A stretch of DNA of 64,000 bases from Acidisoma sp. L85. GTDB lineage: Bacteria > Pseudomonadota > Alphaproteobacteria > Acetobacterales > Acetobacteraceae. Positions within the stretch are counted from its first letter, which is position 1. Every line of letters starts with the position of its first letter. This document shows positions 1 to 8,392 of this stretch, piece by piece. The DNA is taken from assembly GCF_009765865.1 (NCBI RefSeq), contig NZ_LMUQ01000012.1, positions 115,446 through 179,445 on the forward strand. Direction: 5' to 3'. Below the pieces are notes generated by a model. That model was not told where the DNA came from and did not search any database. It saw nothing but the letters and a program-made list of their open reading frames with translations. A program made the translations under genes and the position numbers.

Positions 1-135
1 GCCTTCTTGCAGCAGCTGCTCCGCCGCTACGCGCGCGCCTTGGGGTGTGCCACCGCCAATCGCGATCGACAGCCCGGACCGCCGGGCGATCCGCGCCTCG
101 CTAGCCATGCCGACAATGAGCGCGCAGTGAATCAC
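1..135 (-). CDS. hpnG: Hopanoid-associated phosphorylase/nucleosidase HpnG, 5' end only
   Basis: The first 45 codons of a minus-strand gene that runs off the left edge. The translation starts VIHCALIVGMASEARIARR and continues with SIAIGGGTPQGARVAAEQLL. This matches the N-terminus of the hopanoid-associated phosphorylase family (nucleoside phosphorylase/MTAN fold), which begins with a hydrophobic strand, then SEARIARR and a Gly-rich strand-turn. In the hopanoid pathway HpnG is thought to release adenine from adenosylhopane to give phosphoribosylhopane. The start used is GTG at 135-133, because an in-frame TAG lies four codons upstream; no good Shine-Dalgarno precedes it. The gene has the same orientation as the shc operon at 3352-10596 but is separated from it by about 3.2 kb of accessory DNA. 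Only the N-terminus is visible, so catalytic residues cannot be checked. Confidence 0.7.
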   Translation of the reverse strand, partial: MIHCALIVGMASEARIARRSGLSIAIGGGTPQGARVAAEQLLQEG

Positions 136-206
136 ACGGTCAGACTAACCCAGCGGGCGTCCGGCGTCTCGAATATCCGAAAAAGATCTCTCGGGCGCGG
201 ATTTGT

Positions 207-611
207 TCAGGCTAGCCCGACAGAAGCCGCAATCTCGTGAGCGACATTCTTGACTCTCTCGACACCTTTTCTCGCACGCTTGAGGTCGCCTTCCAGAACG
301 TTTTTGTTGAGTGCACATCTCCCCAAGTGTATTAGCGCCTTTGTCTTCGGCAAGAATACAGCGAGATCTTCAAGAATTTCCAACGAAAACTCAACCTGCT
401 GCCGGAGACTCTCGGTCTCATCATGGGTAGGATCGTGTGGAACTGCTCGTACATACGGATCCGCGTTCCGCACATTCGTACGGACCTCGTTGCCCTGCTT
501 TTGGTTGGCACGAGCAAGAGGTCGCATCTGCTCGCGCACGTTAAAGCGCTGCGTAGTTCCCGTGCTTGGACTTTCGACCGCCGGGCGACCACTCACCTTT
601 GAAACGCCCAT
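207..611 (-). CDS. Small hypothetical protein, 134 aa
   Basis: Not recognised. The ATG at 611 is chosen because GGAGG sits six bases upstream; the frame stays open further upstream but without a ribosome site. The N-terminal half (to about residue 65) is polar and probably disordered. The C-terminal half is helical, with a Glu/Leu-rich segment (SLRQQVEFSLEILEDLAVF) followed by a Lys/Arg-rich helix (LKRARKGVERVKNVAHEI), suggesting a small helical or coiled-coil protein. It has no signal peptide or membrane segment. It is the last gene of a small minus-strand set lying between hpnG and shc, in DNA less GC-rich than the flanks, which suggests acquired DNA. Confidence 0.55.
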   Translation of the reverse strand: MGVSKVSGRPAVESPSTGTTQRFNVREQMRPLARANQKQGNEVRTNVRNADPYVRAVPHDPTHDETESLRQQVEFSLEILEDLAVFLPKTKALIHLGRCALNKNVLEGDLKRARKGVERVKNVAHEIAASVGLA

Positions 612-1526
612 CACGAGCCTCCAATGTTCACATTTCGGAAAACTCATGATACGAAATAATAATGAAAATTTGACGATTATTCTGAGCAGACTTGGCGCCC
701 CGCCAGGCCATTCCATCCAGGTTAAAGTCTTTGCAGCGGACGCCAAAACCTCAGCGCACGGCGAGTCTTTTCGCGAGGAATCGCAACACTGGCATTCGCC
801 GCGAATGACAGCTGGATGCATCTCAACAGACGTCACGCAACGGCATGCGCGCTCCTCGTGTGTCGCTGCGAGTTCCAATAATTGCCCGGATCACCAAATG
901 ATCCGGGTCTCCCTTAGAACGCAGACAACGAGAGCACGGCGGCTCACTCGACTAAACCGGCCTCCCCGACCGCGCCCCGCTCATCTGCTAGCGCTCCGCG
1001 GAGGATCCGCGCTTCGCCAAACGCTACTATCGATGGACGGGCAACAAAATGGGGCCAAGAAAGTCGCCGATTGCTGTCTTCAAGCCCGAGGAAAACCGGC
1101 GCGGCAACAAAGGTGGAGAGCCGCTTTTCGCATATTTGTGCATCGCCGATGCAACGGCTTTGAAATGGGGCCTGCGCTCAGGATCGACATCAAGGGCCAA
1201 CGTGGTATACGAGTTCCGCCGCTGAAGCGACGGTGTCAGGCTAGGTGTCCGGGGAGACAGTGACTCTCGTGCTTTTGCTGGCTTCGGCTGGAAGTCGTGT
1301 GGCACTGTCTGGTAACGCCCTTGCTCGACCGCGCAGTTCCATACCCCGTCGATAGATCCCATGACCAAATCCTTATGAGTTACAGGCCAAAGCGAAGTCT
1401 GTCGAAGAACGCTCAGTATTGAGTGCTATTGTGTTAACATTTGGTTTCTTTGAGCCTACGCAAAGAGCGGCGTTGAACCAAAAGCAACCTTACGGCGCCA
1501 AAGAACTTCGCTAGAACACAAGGCAT
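612..1526. other. Intergenic accessory DNA, no confident gene
   Basis: No convincing gene is seen. One short plus-strand frame (ATG at 1049, stop at 1223-1225, 58 aa, beginning MGPRKSPIAVFKPEEN) has protein-like composition and stays open upstream of the ATG with RFAKRYYRWTGNK. It may be the 3' remnant of a larger gene, but I recognise no family and see no good ribosome site. The rest looks like decayed or regulatory DNA of the insert between hpnG and shc. Confidence 0.3.
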
Positions 1527-1850
1527 CTAATTCGAAGCGATAAGTTCGCCCAACTCAGTCGCTATACCTGGAACTGGCGGGGCTTCGTGTTGCCGAGCAA
1601 AGCGATGTAGTTCTCCTCTAACACGTCGATAATGGGTACTGTTTTCCAGCCGCAGCGTAAACTCGACGCTCGCCAGCCGTTTGCCCATCCACACCTGTTC
1701 TTTGAGTATCCGTCTGATTTCCGTGGGCAGATCCAGTCGCCTCTTTCTGCTCTCGACGAGGTGGCCCTCGAATCTGGCGGTTGCCGCCCGTTCCGTTCGG
1801 GGCCTCGCATTGCTTCGAGGCAAGTTGGAAATTGAACTTTTGCTGGCCAT
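1527..1850 (-). CDS. Small basic hypothetical protein, 107 aa
   Basis: Not recognised. The ATG at 1850 is preferred over a TTG two codons upstream; an AAAGAG sequence lies upstream as a weak ribosome site. The protein is strongly basic, with an Arg-rich N-terminus and a helical middle (PTEIRRILKEQVWMGKRL). There is no signal peptide or membrane segment. It is the third gene of the minus-strand group 2884-1527, about 160 bases after the coupled pair upstream. Its helical middle resembles in style the C-terminus of the preceding 87-residue protein (LEAILKNQFLLKERIRKL), which could mean related function, but this is inference from composition. Confidence 0.45.
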   Translation of the reverse strand: MASKSSISNLPRSNARPRTERAATARFEGHLVESRKRRLDLPTEIRRILKEQVWMGKRLASVEFTLRLENSTHYRRVRGELHRFARQHEAPPVPGIATELGELIASN

Positions 1851-2009
1851 GTTCAAGCTCTTTCACTTTCGGCGCACTGGCCGTGGATGGAGACGACCCT
1901 TCAGGTTAGTTGCGTCGCGCCGCCGCGCACGCGGCGCGCATTCACTCAGCGTCTCCGTCTTGGATCGCCAAGGCTTTTTCCGATGGGCGGTTGCTCGTCT
2001 TGCATGACG

Positions 2010-2273
2010 TTATGGGCAATTAGCTCGCAGTCTCTCGACCTCCTCCCGAAGTTTCCTGATTCGCTCTTTCAATAGAAACTGGTTCTTCAGGATGGCTTCG
2101 AGCGCCTTGGGGTAATTAAGTTCGGGCTTCCTGGAATTGACGATCGGTGGGCTGCGTAACTCCGACAGCGGGATCGGCGTCGGACCCTGCCTTCGGACTT
2201 CGAAACGCTCGCCAGGCCCCTGCACCAGCGCGATGGCTCGTGAGTTCGGATCGATTGGCTTAATCTCATTCAT
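2010..2273 (-). CDS. Small hypothetical protein with C-terminal coiled coil, 87 aa
   Basis: Not recognised. The ATG at 2273 overlaps the TGA of the preceding gene in an ATGA arrangement, so the two are probably translationally coupled; this supports both as real genes. The N-terminal 50 residues are polar and Pro-rich (PTPIPLSELRSPPIV). The C-terminal 37 residues form an amphipathic helix (FLLKERIRKLREEVERL) with heptad-like Leu/Ile spacing, predicted to form a coiled coil. It has no membrane segment or signal peptide. It probably partners the Pro/His-rich product encoded immediately upstream, or oligomerises with itself; that is inference. Confidence 0.6.
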   Translation of the reverse strand: MNEIKPIDPNSRAIALVQGPGERFEVRRQGPTPIPLSELRSPPIVNSRKPELNYPKALEAILKNQFLLKERIRKLREEVERLRANCP

Positions 2274-2884
2274 GATGTTTTCGCCCTCCGGCCGAGATTT
2301 TTAATAAGCGTAAAGACCTCGAGCGTGTGGTCATCTTCGAGCACACCTGGAGCGAGGGGGTCGGTAAATTCGGCATAGTTCCGGTGGTTAGGGACCGTCG
2401 CGTGGTGTGACGGCCTGTGTCTCGAATGAGTAGATGATGGCGTGACCGGCGACTCGGCCCGAGTTGGCTGGTGCCTATGGTGATGCGGGGCAACGGTGGG
2501 TGTTGGCTGTGGGTTGGCCGGATGTCGCGTCGGTTCGATGACTGTGCCGCGGGTCACAAGCGGCGCAGGCGCGGGCTGGGCGACTATGACGTGGGTTCTA
2601 AGGTGGGCAGGTACCGGCTTGGGCTGGGCAACTGTGACCTGGGTTCCAAGGCGGGCAGGTACCGGCTTGGGCTGGGCAACTGTGACCTGGGTTCTAAGGC
2701 GGGCAGGTACCGGCTTGCGCGGGTCAAAATGAACGTGGACGCAATGGTGATGATTGAGGTGAATCAACGGCGGAAGAAACCGCCGTCCTCGTCGGGCCAG
2801 ATCAAACGGCGGCGACGGCGCGTCACTCTGCGAAGAGTTCCCTGGAAGCATTTGCAGACGCATTTGCGGAGATATGGCCGACAT
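2270..2884 (-). CDS. Pro/His-rich repeat protein, 204 aa
   Basis: Not recognised. The start ATG at 2884 follows a purine-rich GGAAGG site at good distance. Residues about 55-105 consist of three copies of a 16-residue repeat (consensus PKPVPARLGTQVTVAQ) encoded by 48-bp DNA repeats, followed by a degenerate fourth unit (PAPAPLVTRGTVIEP). A His/Pro-rich stretch follows (APHHHRHQP and similar), then an acidic C-terminal tail (GVLEDDHTLEVFTLI). The protein is low-complexity and probably unstructured; clustered His could bind metal. No signal peptide is seen. The stop overlaps the start of the next gene by four bases, so it heads a small operon with 2273-2010. Confidence 0.55.
   Translation of the reverse strand: MSAISPQMRLQMLPGNSSQSDAPSPPFDLARRGRRFLPPLIHLNHHHCVHVHFDPRKPVPARLRTQVTVAQPKPVPARLGTQVTVAQPKPVPAHLRTHVIVAQPAPAPLVTRGTVIEPTRHPANPQPTPTVAPHHHRHQPTRAESPVTPSSTHSRHRPSHHATVPNHRNYAEFTDPLAPGVLEDDHTLEVFTLIKNLGRRAKTS
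2573..2716. repeat. Three tandem 48-bp repeats
   Basis: Units at 2573-2620, 2621-2668 and 2669-2716 each begin GGGCTGGGC and end GGTACCGGCTT on the plus strand. Units 2 and 3 differ at a single base; unit 1 differs from them at several positions. The length is a multiple of three, so copy-number change would keep the frame of the Pro/His-rich protein on the minus strand. Confidence 0.9.
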
Positions 2885-3351
2885 GATCTTTCCTTCCTTC
2901 GGCAGTTGCGAGGATCGCGGCAACTGCCTCGACAGGCGGTCGCAACCCGGTTTGGTCGTCGGTCCGCTTTTCCGCTCGGATTGTTGAAAATGCGTAAAAA
3001 TTGGTGGGAGGCGAAATGAGAGATATACCAGCCGGCACCATGCAGGTTCGCTACCTGCCGCTCACGGTTAATTAGTGATTCAGAAAACCAACGTCATGCT
3101 CACAGTGCTTTCCATTGAACAACGAAAATTGTTTTGATACTGAATCCAACGCTATTCTGGCTGCTACTCGATAAAAACTCCGCAACGATTAGCGCGTGGC
3201 AGCAGAATACGGGAATGTCGACCCAGACCCGAATGAGATCGCTCCATAGTCAGAATAATACCGTCCCTGGTATGGACGATTTTTAATATTTTAGTGGATC
3301 GAAAACGAAATGGTCGAGGCGGCTCAGAGGCTCGAGTCGGCTAATTCCGCG
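2885..3351. other. Intergenic region between the accessory insert and shc
   Basis: About 470 bases with no supported gene. It contains A+T-rich stretches at about 3060-3300 and probably holds the promoter of the 2884-1527 gene group, whose purine-rich ribosome site lies just right of 2884, together with the 3' end region of shc. No clear hairpin terminator followed by a T-run was found after shc. Confidence 0.4.
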
Positions 3352-5298
3352 TCAGAACCCGTAAGCGACCTGCCGGCTATTGGCCTGACGAAGGTTGCGG
3401 AAGCGCGCCATCGCCAGCAACGGGAAGAACAGCCGGTAGCCGTGGTACTTGAGGTAGAAAACCTTCGGGAATCCGACCGCGTTGTAGGGCGCCTCGTCCC
3501 ACTCCCCGTCGGCCTTCTGCTGGCTCGCGAGCCAGGCGACGCCGCGTGCCACCGCGGGATGCTCCGCCTCCCCGGCCGCCATCAGGCCGAGCACCGCCCA
3601 GGCGGTCTGGCTGGGCAGGCTGTCGGTGTATTCGCCCGGCGGTGCGCCCTCGTAGCTCGCGCAATCCTCGCCCCAGCCGCCTTCCGGCCGCTGACGGGCG
3701 AGCAGCCAGGCGACCGCCCGCTCGACCATCGGGTCCTCGCGCGGCACGCCGGCGGCATTGAGCGCGCAGAGCACCGACCAGGTGCCGTAGATATAATTGG
3801 TGCCCCAGCGGCCGAACCAGCAGCCAGCCGCCTCCTGCTCCCGCCGCAAATAGTCGAGCGCGCGGTCGATCACCGGCCGGTCCTCGGCATGGCCGAGCTG
3901 GCCGAGGAAGGACACGCAACGCGCCGTCACATCGGCAGTTGGCGGGTCGAGCAACGCGCCGTGATCGGCAAAGGGGATGTGATTGAGGAAATCGTGGTCG
4001 TTATCGGCGTCGAACGCGCCCCAGCCGCCGCCCCGGCTCTGCATGCCGATGACCCATTGCCGGGCCAGCTCGATCGACGCCTCATGCGCCGGATCGCCCT
4101 GGCGGTGCAGCAACATGCCGATTACGGCGGTGTCATCCACATCGGGGTAGTGGTCGTTGTTATACTGGAACGCCCAGCCGCCGGGCGGCGCGTCGGGCCG
4201 CGTTTCGGCCCAGTCGCCGCGCACCTGAGTGATCTGTCGGGCCCGCAGCCAATCGCAGGCGGCATCGACCTCGGCCGTCGCGGCACCGCGCGCTTCGGCC
4301 ACCGCGTGGCCTGCCAGGCCCGTATCCCAGATCGGCGAGAGGCAGGGCTGGCAATAGACTTCACCCGCCTCATCGCCCTCATGCAGCAGCTTGCGGACAG
4401 ATTCCCAGGCGATGGCGTGCTGCGGATGGTCGGCCGGATAGCCCAGCGCGTCATACATCATCACGCTATTGGCCATGGCGGGGTAGATCGCCCCAAGCCC
4501 GTCCTCGCCATTCAGCCGCTCACCCACCCAGGCGACGGCCTGGTCGATGCAGCGCTGACGGTTGCCTTTGACGAAATGCGGCTCCAGCGGTTGCAGCACC
4601 GCATCCACCGCCTTGAAGAAGCGGCCCCAGCCGTTGCGATAGGGACCGCGAATCCAATCCCGCACCTGCTCGGGCGGCGTCACGAAGAGCTCGGAAATCG
4701 TGATGCCGCGCGGGTTACGGGCCTTGGGCTTCAGCGCCATCAGCACCAGCAGCGGCACGATCACCGTGCGGGACCAGTAACTCACCTTCAGCAGATGGAA
4801 GGGGAACCAGCGCGGCAGGCTCATGATCTCGACCGGCATGACCGGCACCGCACGCCACGGCACCTCACCGAACAAGGCGAGCTGGATGCGGGTAAAGACA
4901 TTGGTCCGCTCGGCCCCGCCCGCCGCGAGGATCGCTTGGCGCGCCCGCACCATATGCGGCGCGTCCGGATCGTCGCCGAGTGCCTTGAGCGCGAAATACG
5001 CCTTCACGCTGGCGGAAATGTTGAAAGCGCCCGCGTGATAGAGCGGCCAGCCTCCATGGGCGCCCTGGATGCGCCGGAGATAGAGGCCGATCTTGGCCTC
5101 CAGCACCGGGTCGATGCGGTCGAGGTAATGCTCCAGCAGGACATATTCCGCCGGGATCGTCGCATCCGCCTCCAGCTCGAACACCCAATGGCCATCGGGA
5201 TTCTGGCGGTGCAGCAGTGCCTGCTCGGCCCGGCCGATGGCCTCGCTGAGGCTTTCGGTGGTCACGGCGGCGGTCATCGGGGCGAGATCATGCGGCAT
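3352..5298 (-). CDS. shc: Squalene-hopene cyclase
   Basis: Cyclises squalene to hopene/hopanol, the committed step of hopanoid synthesis, as a monotopic inner-membrane enzyme. The 648-residue product has the family's usual length. The catalytic acid motif DVDD is at residues 386-389. Several QW-type repeats are visible, for example DGHWVFELEADATIPAEY near residue 35, GGWGAFD and EGGWGED. The start ATG at 5298 (MPHDLAP) is chosen because upstream codons read into the hpnE tail and repetitive sequence. It lies seven bases after the hpnE stop and is the last gene of the hpnA-B-C-D-E-shc run. The next co-oriented hopanoid gene, hpnG, is displaced to the window edge by inserted DNA. Confidence 0.97.
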   Translation of the reverse strand: MPHDLAPMTAAVTTESLSEAIGRAEQALLHRQNPDGHWVFELEADATIPAEYVLLEHYLDRIDPVLEAKIGLYLRRIQGAHGGWPLYHAGAFNISASVKAYFALKALGDDPDAPHMVRARQAILAAGGAERTNVFTRIQLALFGEVPWRAVPVMPVEIMSLPRWFPFHLLKVSYWSRTVIVPLLVLMALKPKARNPRGITISELFVTPPEQVRDWIRGPYRNGWGRFFKAVDAVLQPLEPHFVKGNRQRCIDQAVAWVGERLNGEDGLGAIYPAMANSVMMYDALGYPADHPQHAIAWESVRKLLHEGDEAGEVYCQPCLSPIWDTGLAGHAVAEARGAATAEVDAACDWLRARQITQVRGDWAETRPDAPPGGWAFQYNNDHYPDVDDTAVIGMLLHRQGDPAHEASIELARQWVIGMQSRGGGWGAFDADNDHDFLNHIPFADHGALLDPPTADVTARCVSFLGQLGHAEDRPVIDRALDYLRREQEAAGCWFGRWGTNYIYGTWSVLCALNAAGVPREDPMVERAVAWLLARQRPEGGWGEDCASYEGAPPGEYTDSLPSQTAWAVLGLMAAGEAEHPAVARGVAWLASQQKADGEWDEAPYNAVGFPKVFYLKYHGYRLFFPLLAMARFRNLRQANSRQVAYGF

Positions 5299-5305
5299 GG
5301 CGAAT

Positions 5306-6562
5306 TTAATTATGCCGTAATATCTGCGCGGCGGCCACATCGCCGGAGCGGATGGCACCCTCAATCGTGGCGGGCAGCCCCGTCGCTGTCCAATCGCCGG
5401 CAAGCGCCAGGTTAGCGAGCCCGCTGCCACCGGCAGCCGGGCGGCGCCTCTCCTGGTCAGCGGTAGCGGCGAAAGTCGCGCGCTTCTCCTTGACGACGCG
5501 CCAGGCGGGCAGCGCCTCCGGCAGGCCGGGAAGCGCGGCACGGACATCGGGCCAGGTCAGTTCCGCCAGCTGCTCCGGCGTCTCGTCCACCAGCCGGTTG
5601 GCGGCGCTGATGGTGATCGAGAGGACGCCGTTCTTCACGAAAACCCATTCGGCGACACCGCCGACGATGCCGACGAAGAGCGCCTCTGGCGGAGGCGGCG
5701 GTGCCTCGGCCAGGAAATGGACGTTCACGATCGCCTCGAAAGCATCCGGCGCGACGAGGCCCGGCAGCAGATCCGCCGCCACCGGTGCCGGCACAGCCAG
5801 CACCACGGCATCCCCTGCGCCGACTATCACCGGCCCGTCGGCGAAGATCAGCCGCGTCACCCTGCCCTGCTCGGCCTCGATCGCCTGCAGCCGCCGCCCG
5901 GTACGGGTCTCGGCACCATGCGCGGCAAGCCAGGCGATCGCCGGATCGATGAAGCTCTCGGAGAGACCGTCGCGCGGCACCAGGGGCCTGCAGGCTTGGC
6001 CTCCGCGTGTCAGCGTCTCCGCCACCACGGCCTGTAAGAGCGAAGCGAGCCCTGTCTCTGGCGGCGTGTTGAGCGAGGCGATGGCGAGCGGTTCGAGCAA
6101 TCGACGATACAACGTCCCGCTGCCGCCGATGGCCTCTGCGACTGACCCCCGAGCGCCGCGCAGCCGAAGCAGCGCGAGGTAGTCGCCCGGCCGAGTGCCC
6201 GGCACGCGGGCGCCCGCATCGAAGAGCCACCAGGGGAGCCGCCCTCGGCTCAGCCGCAGCACCCAGCGCGCCCCATCGGCGCGGTCAACAAAGGGAAAAA
6301 CCGGGTCGCGCGGGCCGACCATGCTGTTACTCGCGCCGATCCGCGCGAGATAAGCCGCTGCCGCCCGGTTGCCCGACAGCAGCAGGTGATTGCCGTTGTC
6401 GATCCGCCGTCCGAGGCTGCGGTCGAAATAGCTGCGGCAGCGTCCACCAGCCGCGGGGCCGGCCTCATGCAGCGTCACCCGCCCCCCGGCCTCCACCAGC
6501 CGCATCGCCGCTTCCAGGCCCGCGAGGCCAGCGCCGATGATGTGGATATGGCTCGCGGTCAC
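5306..6562 (-). CDS. hpnE: Hydroxysqualene dehydroxylase HpnE
   Basis: FAD-dependent amine-oxidase-fold enzyme that reduces hydroxysqualene to squalene in the HpnCDE route. An N-terminal dinucleotide-binding motif (IHIIGAGLAGLEAAMRL, then a Glu at the end of strand 2 and GGRCRSY) is clear, and the C-terminus has the FAD-contacting segment LALAGDWTATGLPATIEGA. It is 418 residues from GTG at 6562 (VTASHIHIIGAG), the first start that precedes the Rossmann strand closely; the frame continues upstream only through a repeat element. A 124-base gap with a large inverted repeat separates it from hpnD. Seven bases separate it from shc downstream. Confidence 0.95.
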   Translation of the reverse strand: MTASHIHIIGAGLAGLEAAMRLVEAGGRVTLHEAGPAAGGRCRSYFDRSLGRRIDNGNHLLLSGNRAAAAYLARIGASNSMVGPRDPVFPFVDRADGARWVLRLSRGRLPWWLFDAGARVPGTRPGDYLALLRLRGARGSVAEAIGGSGTLYRRLLEPLAIASLNTPPETGLASLLQAVVAETLTRGGQACRPLVPRDGLSESFIDPAIAWLAAHGAETRTGRRLQAIEAEQGRVTRLIFADGPVIVGAGDAVVLAVPAPVAADLLPGLVAPDAFEAIVNVHFLAEAPPPPPEALFVGIVGGVAEWVFVKNGVLSITISAANRLVDETPEQLAELTWPDVRAALPGLPEALPAWRVVKEKRATFAATADQERRRPAAGGSGLANLALAGDWTATGLPATIEGAIRSGDVAAAQILRHN

Positions 6563-6585
6563 GCGGGGTTGCCGCCACCCAAGAA

Positions 6586-6664
6586 CCCACCCCCAACCCC
6601 TCCCTTGCAGGGAGGGGTGAAGACAGAAGCTCCCCTCCCTCCAAGGAAGGGGCTGGGGGTGGGT
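6586..6664. repeat. Intergenic dyad repeat, family B
   Basis: Nested inverted repeat between hpnD and hpnE. The outer arms are CCCACCCCCA and TGGGGGTGGG, and the inner parts are CCCCTCCCTTGCAGGGAGGGG and CTCCCCTCCCTCCAAGG. A related element lies at 20330-20452. When transcribed it could fold into a long hairpin within the hopanoid mRNA. Confidence 0.85.
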
Positions 6665-6686
6665 CCGCTCAGGTGCCACCGCAACC

Positions 6687-7559
6687 TCAAGCGGTCATCA
6701 CCTTCACCGCGAACCACAGCTTCAGCCAAGTCGGCAGACTCACCCGCTCCGCAGGCCGCGCGAAGCCCGTCCGCTCCATCCGTGTCAGCAAAGCCCGATA
6801 AGGCGCCGCCATGATGCGCGCGGGCTTGATCGCGCGCTGATCGCATTGCGCCATCGCCTCCTCGGCACCGCGATAATGGTCGCGCGCCAAAGCCGCGACG
6901 CGCTTGCACAGAGCAGGCAAACCCGGCGAGGTCAGCGCCGCCGCCGGATTGGGCGGCACCCCCGCCTCCGCCAGCCACTCGCGCGGCAGATAAAGCCGCG
7001 ACCGCTCGGCATCCTCGGCAAGGTCGCGCAGGATATTCGTGAGTTGCAGCGCCCGCCCGAGGTTATACGCCACCCGGTCCGCCGCCGCCGAAGCATCACC
7101 GAAGGCCCGCACCGCCAGCCGCCCCACGGCACTCGCCACGCGGTCGCAATACAGGTCGAGCGTCGCCAGGGACGGCGCCACGATCTCTCGCTCGGCATCC
7201 ATCTGCATGCCGTCGATGATCGCCAGGAAATCGGGAATGCGTAGATCGTAAGCGCGATAGGCCCGCAGCAGCACCCGGCTCACCGCCTCATCGGCGCGGC
7301 CGTCGGCCAGAGAATTGACGCGCTCGCGCCAGCCATCCAGCGCCTCCCGCTTGGCGACCAAGGCGCCGGGCTCATCCGCGATGTCATCGACCACGCGGCA
7401 GAAGGCGTAGATGGCATAGACCGCCGCGCGCCGCTCCGGCGGCAGCATCCGCATGCCATGGTAGAAGGACGAGCCGGACTTCCGCACCAGGGTCTCGATT
7501 GCCGTGAGGTCAGCGGGTGCCGCGCCCAGCGGCGGCGTCTGCAGATCGGCGAGGCTCAT
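6687..7559 (-). CDS. hpnD: Presqualene diphosphate synthase HpnD
   Basis: Condenses two farnesyl diphosphates to presqualene diphosphate, the first step of the HpnCDE squalene route. The trans-isoprenyl diphosphate synthase (squalene/phytoene synthase) fold shows both Asp-rich motifs: FCRVVDDIADE near residue 55 and NILRDLAEDAERSRLYLP near residue 175. It also has the family segments SSFYHGMRMLPPERR and YCDRVASAVG. It is 290 residues, of usual length. Its ATG overlaps the hpnC stop by four bases (7556-7559), indicating translational coupling. Confidence 0.95.
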   Translation of the reverse strand: MSLADLQTPPLGAAPADLTAIETLVRKSGSSFYHGMRMLPPERRAAVYAIYAFCRVVDDIADEPGALVAKREALDGWRERVNSLADGRADEAVSRVLLRAYRAYDLRIPDFLAIIDGMQMDAEREIVAPSLATLDLYCDRVASAVGRLAVRAFGDASAAADRVAYNLGRALQLTNILRDLAEDAERSRLYLPREWLAEAGVPPNPAAALTSPGLPALCKRVAALARDHYRGAEEAMAQCDQRAIKPARIMAAPYRALLTRMERTGFARPAERVSLPTWLKLWFAVKVMTA

Positions 7560-8392
7560 GCGAAGGCGCCGAGACCGCCGAGCATCGCCGCCAGCGCATC
7601 GGTCCGGGTTAGCTTAACGCGTCGCGCCAAAGGATCGCCCTGCCGCAATCGTCGGGCCAGCCGTCGCGCCAGGCCATTGATGACCGCAGTCTCGATCCGC
7701 AGCCGCCGAGACCGGACGCGGCGCGGCAAAGCGGCGCCCTCCCGGTTGAGCGCATCGCAATGGTCGAGCAGCATCGCGAAAACCCGCCGCAGCGCTGGCG
7801 TCTCAGCCGAGGCCTGTACCGCGTTCACGTCGAGACCAGCGCCGCGCAGCATATCCTCGGGCAGGTAGCTGCGGTTCAGATCGCGGAAATCCTTCTGGCA
7901 GTCCTGCAAATGGTTGAGCACCTGCAGCGAGGCACAAAGCGCATCCGACGGCGCATGGGTCTCAATCGATTCGCCATGCAGGTCGAGCACGTAGCGGCCC
8001 ACGGGCATGGCGGAGAAGCGGCAGTATTCCAGCAACTCCCCCCAATCGGCGTAGCGCAGCTTGGTGGCGTCCTGGCGGAAGGCGATCAGCAGGTCGGTCG
8101 CATGGCCGGGATTGACTCCGGTCTCGGCCAGGCTGGCGCGCAAGGCAGTCGCGCTCGGGGCGCCGCCGGTGCGGGCGCCGAGTAGCACCGCCTCCATGAT
8201 GTCGAGCCGCGCCACTTTGTCCTCCGGCGTGAGGTCCGGGCTATCGGCGATATCGTCGGCGTTGCGGGCGAAGGCGTAATAGGCGTGGACGTGACGGCGG
8301 AGATTCTTGCGGATCAGCACCGAGCCTACCGGGAAATTCTCGTCGCCACGGTTCTTGCCGGACCAGGTCTCGACGTTCTCGCTCTCAGCCAT
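7556..8392 (-). CDS. hpnC: Hydroxysqualene synthase HpnC
   Basis: Converts presqualene diphosphate to hydroxysqualene. It belongs to the squalene/phytoene synthase family, is 278 residues long and is paralogous to the adjacent HpnD. The N-terminal signature ENFPVGSVLI and the first Asp-rich motif (FARNADDIADS) are near residues 19-52. The second motif is the HpnC form QDCQKDFRDLNRSYLP, with Asp at the metal-binding positions. It overlaps hpnB by eight bases upstream and hpnD by four bases downstream, so hpnB-C-D are tightly coupled. Confidence 0.95.
   Translation of the reverse strand: MAESENVETWSGKNRGDENFPVGSVLIRKNLRRHVHAYYAFARNADDIADSPDLTPEDKVARLDIMEAVLLGARTGGAPSATALRASLAETGVNPGHATDLLIAFRQDATKLRYADWGELLEYCRFSAMPVGRYVLDLHGESIETHAPSDALCASLQVLNHLQDCQKDFRDLNRSYLPEDMLRGAGLDVNAVQASAETPALRRVFAMLLDHCDALNREGAALPRRVRSRRLRIETAVINGLARRLARRLRQGDPLARRVKLTRTDALAAMLGGLGAFA

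Noticed and set aside
2573..2716. CRISPR array
   Set aside because: The repeats are contiguous 48-bp tandem copies in a coding frame, without unique spacers.
3310..5415. 701-codon plus-strand open frame antisense to shc
   Set aside because: It is a mirror of the squalene-hopene cyclase gene, whose DVDD and QW motifs are unmistakable; long antisense frames are common in high-GC DNA.
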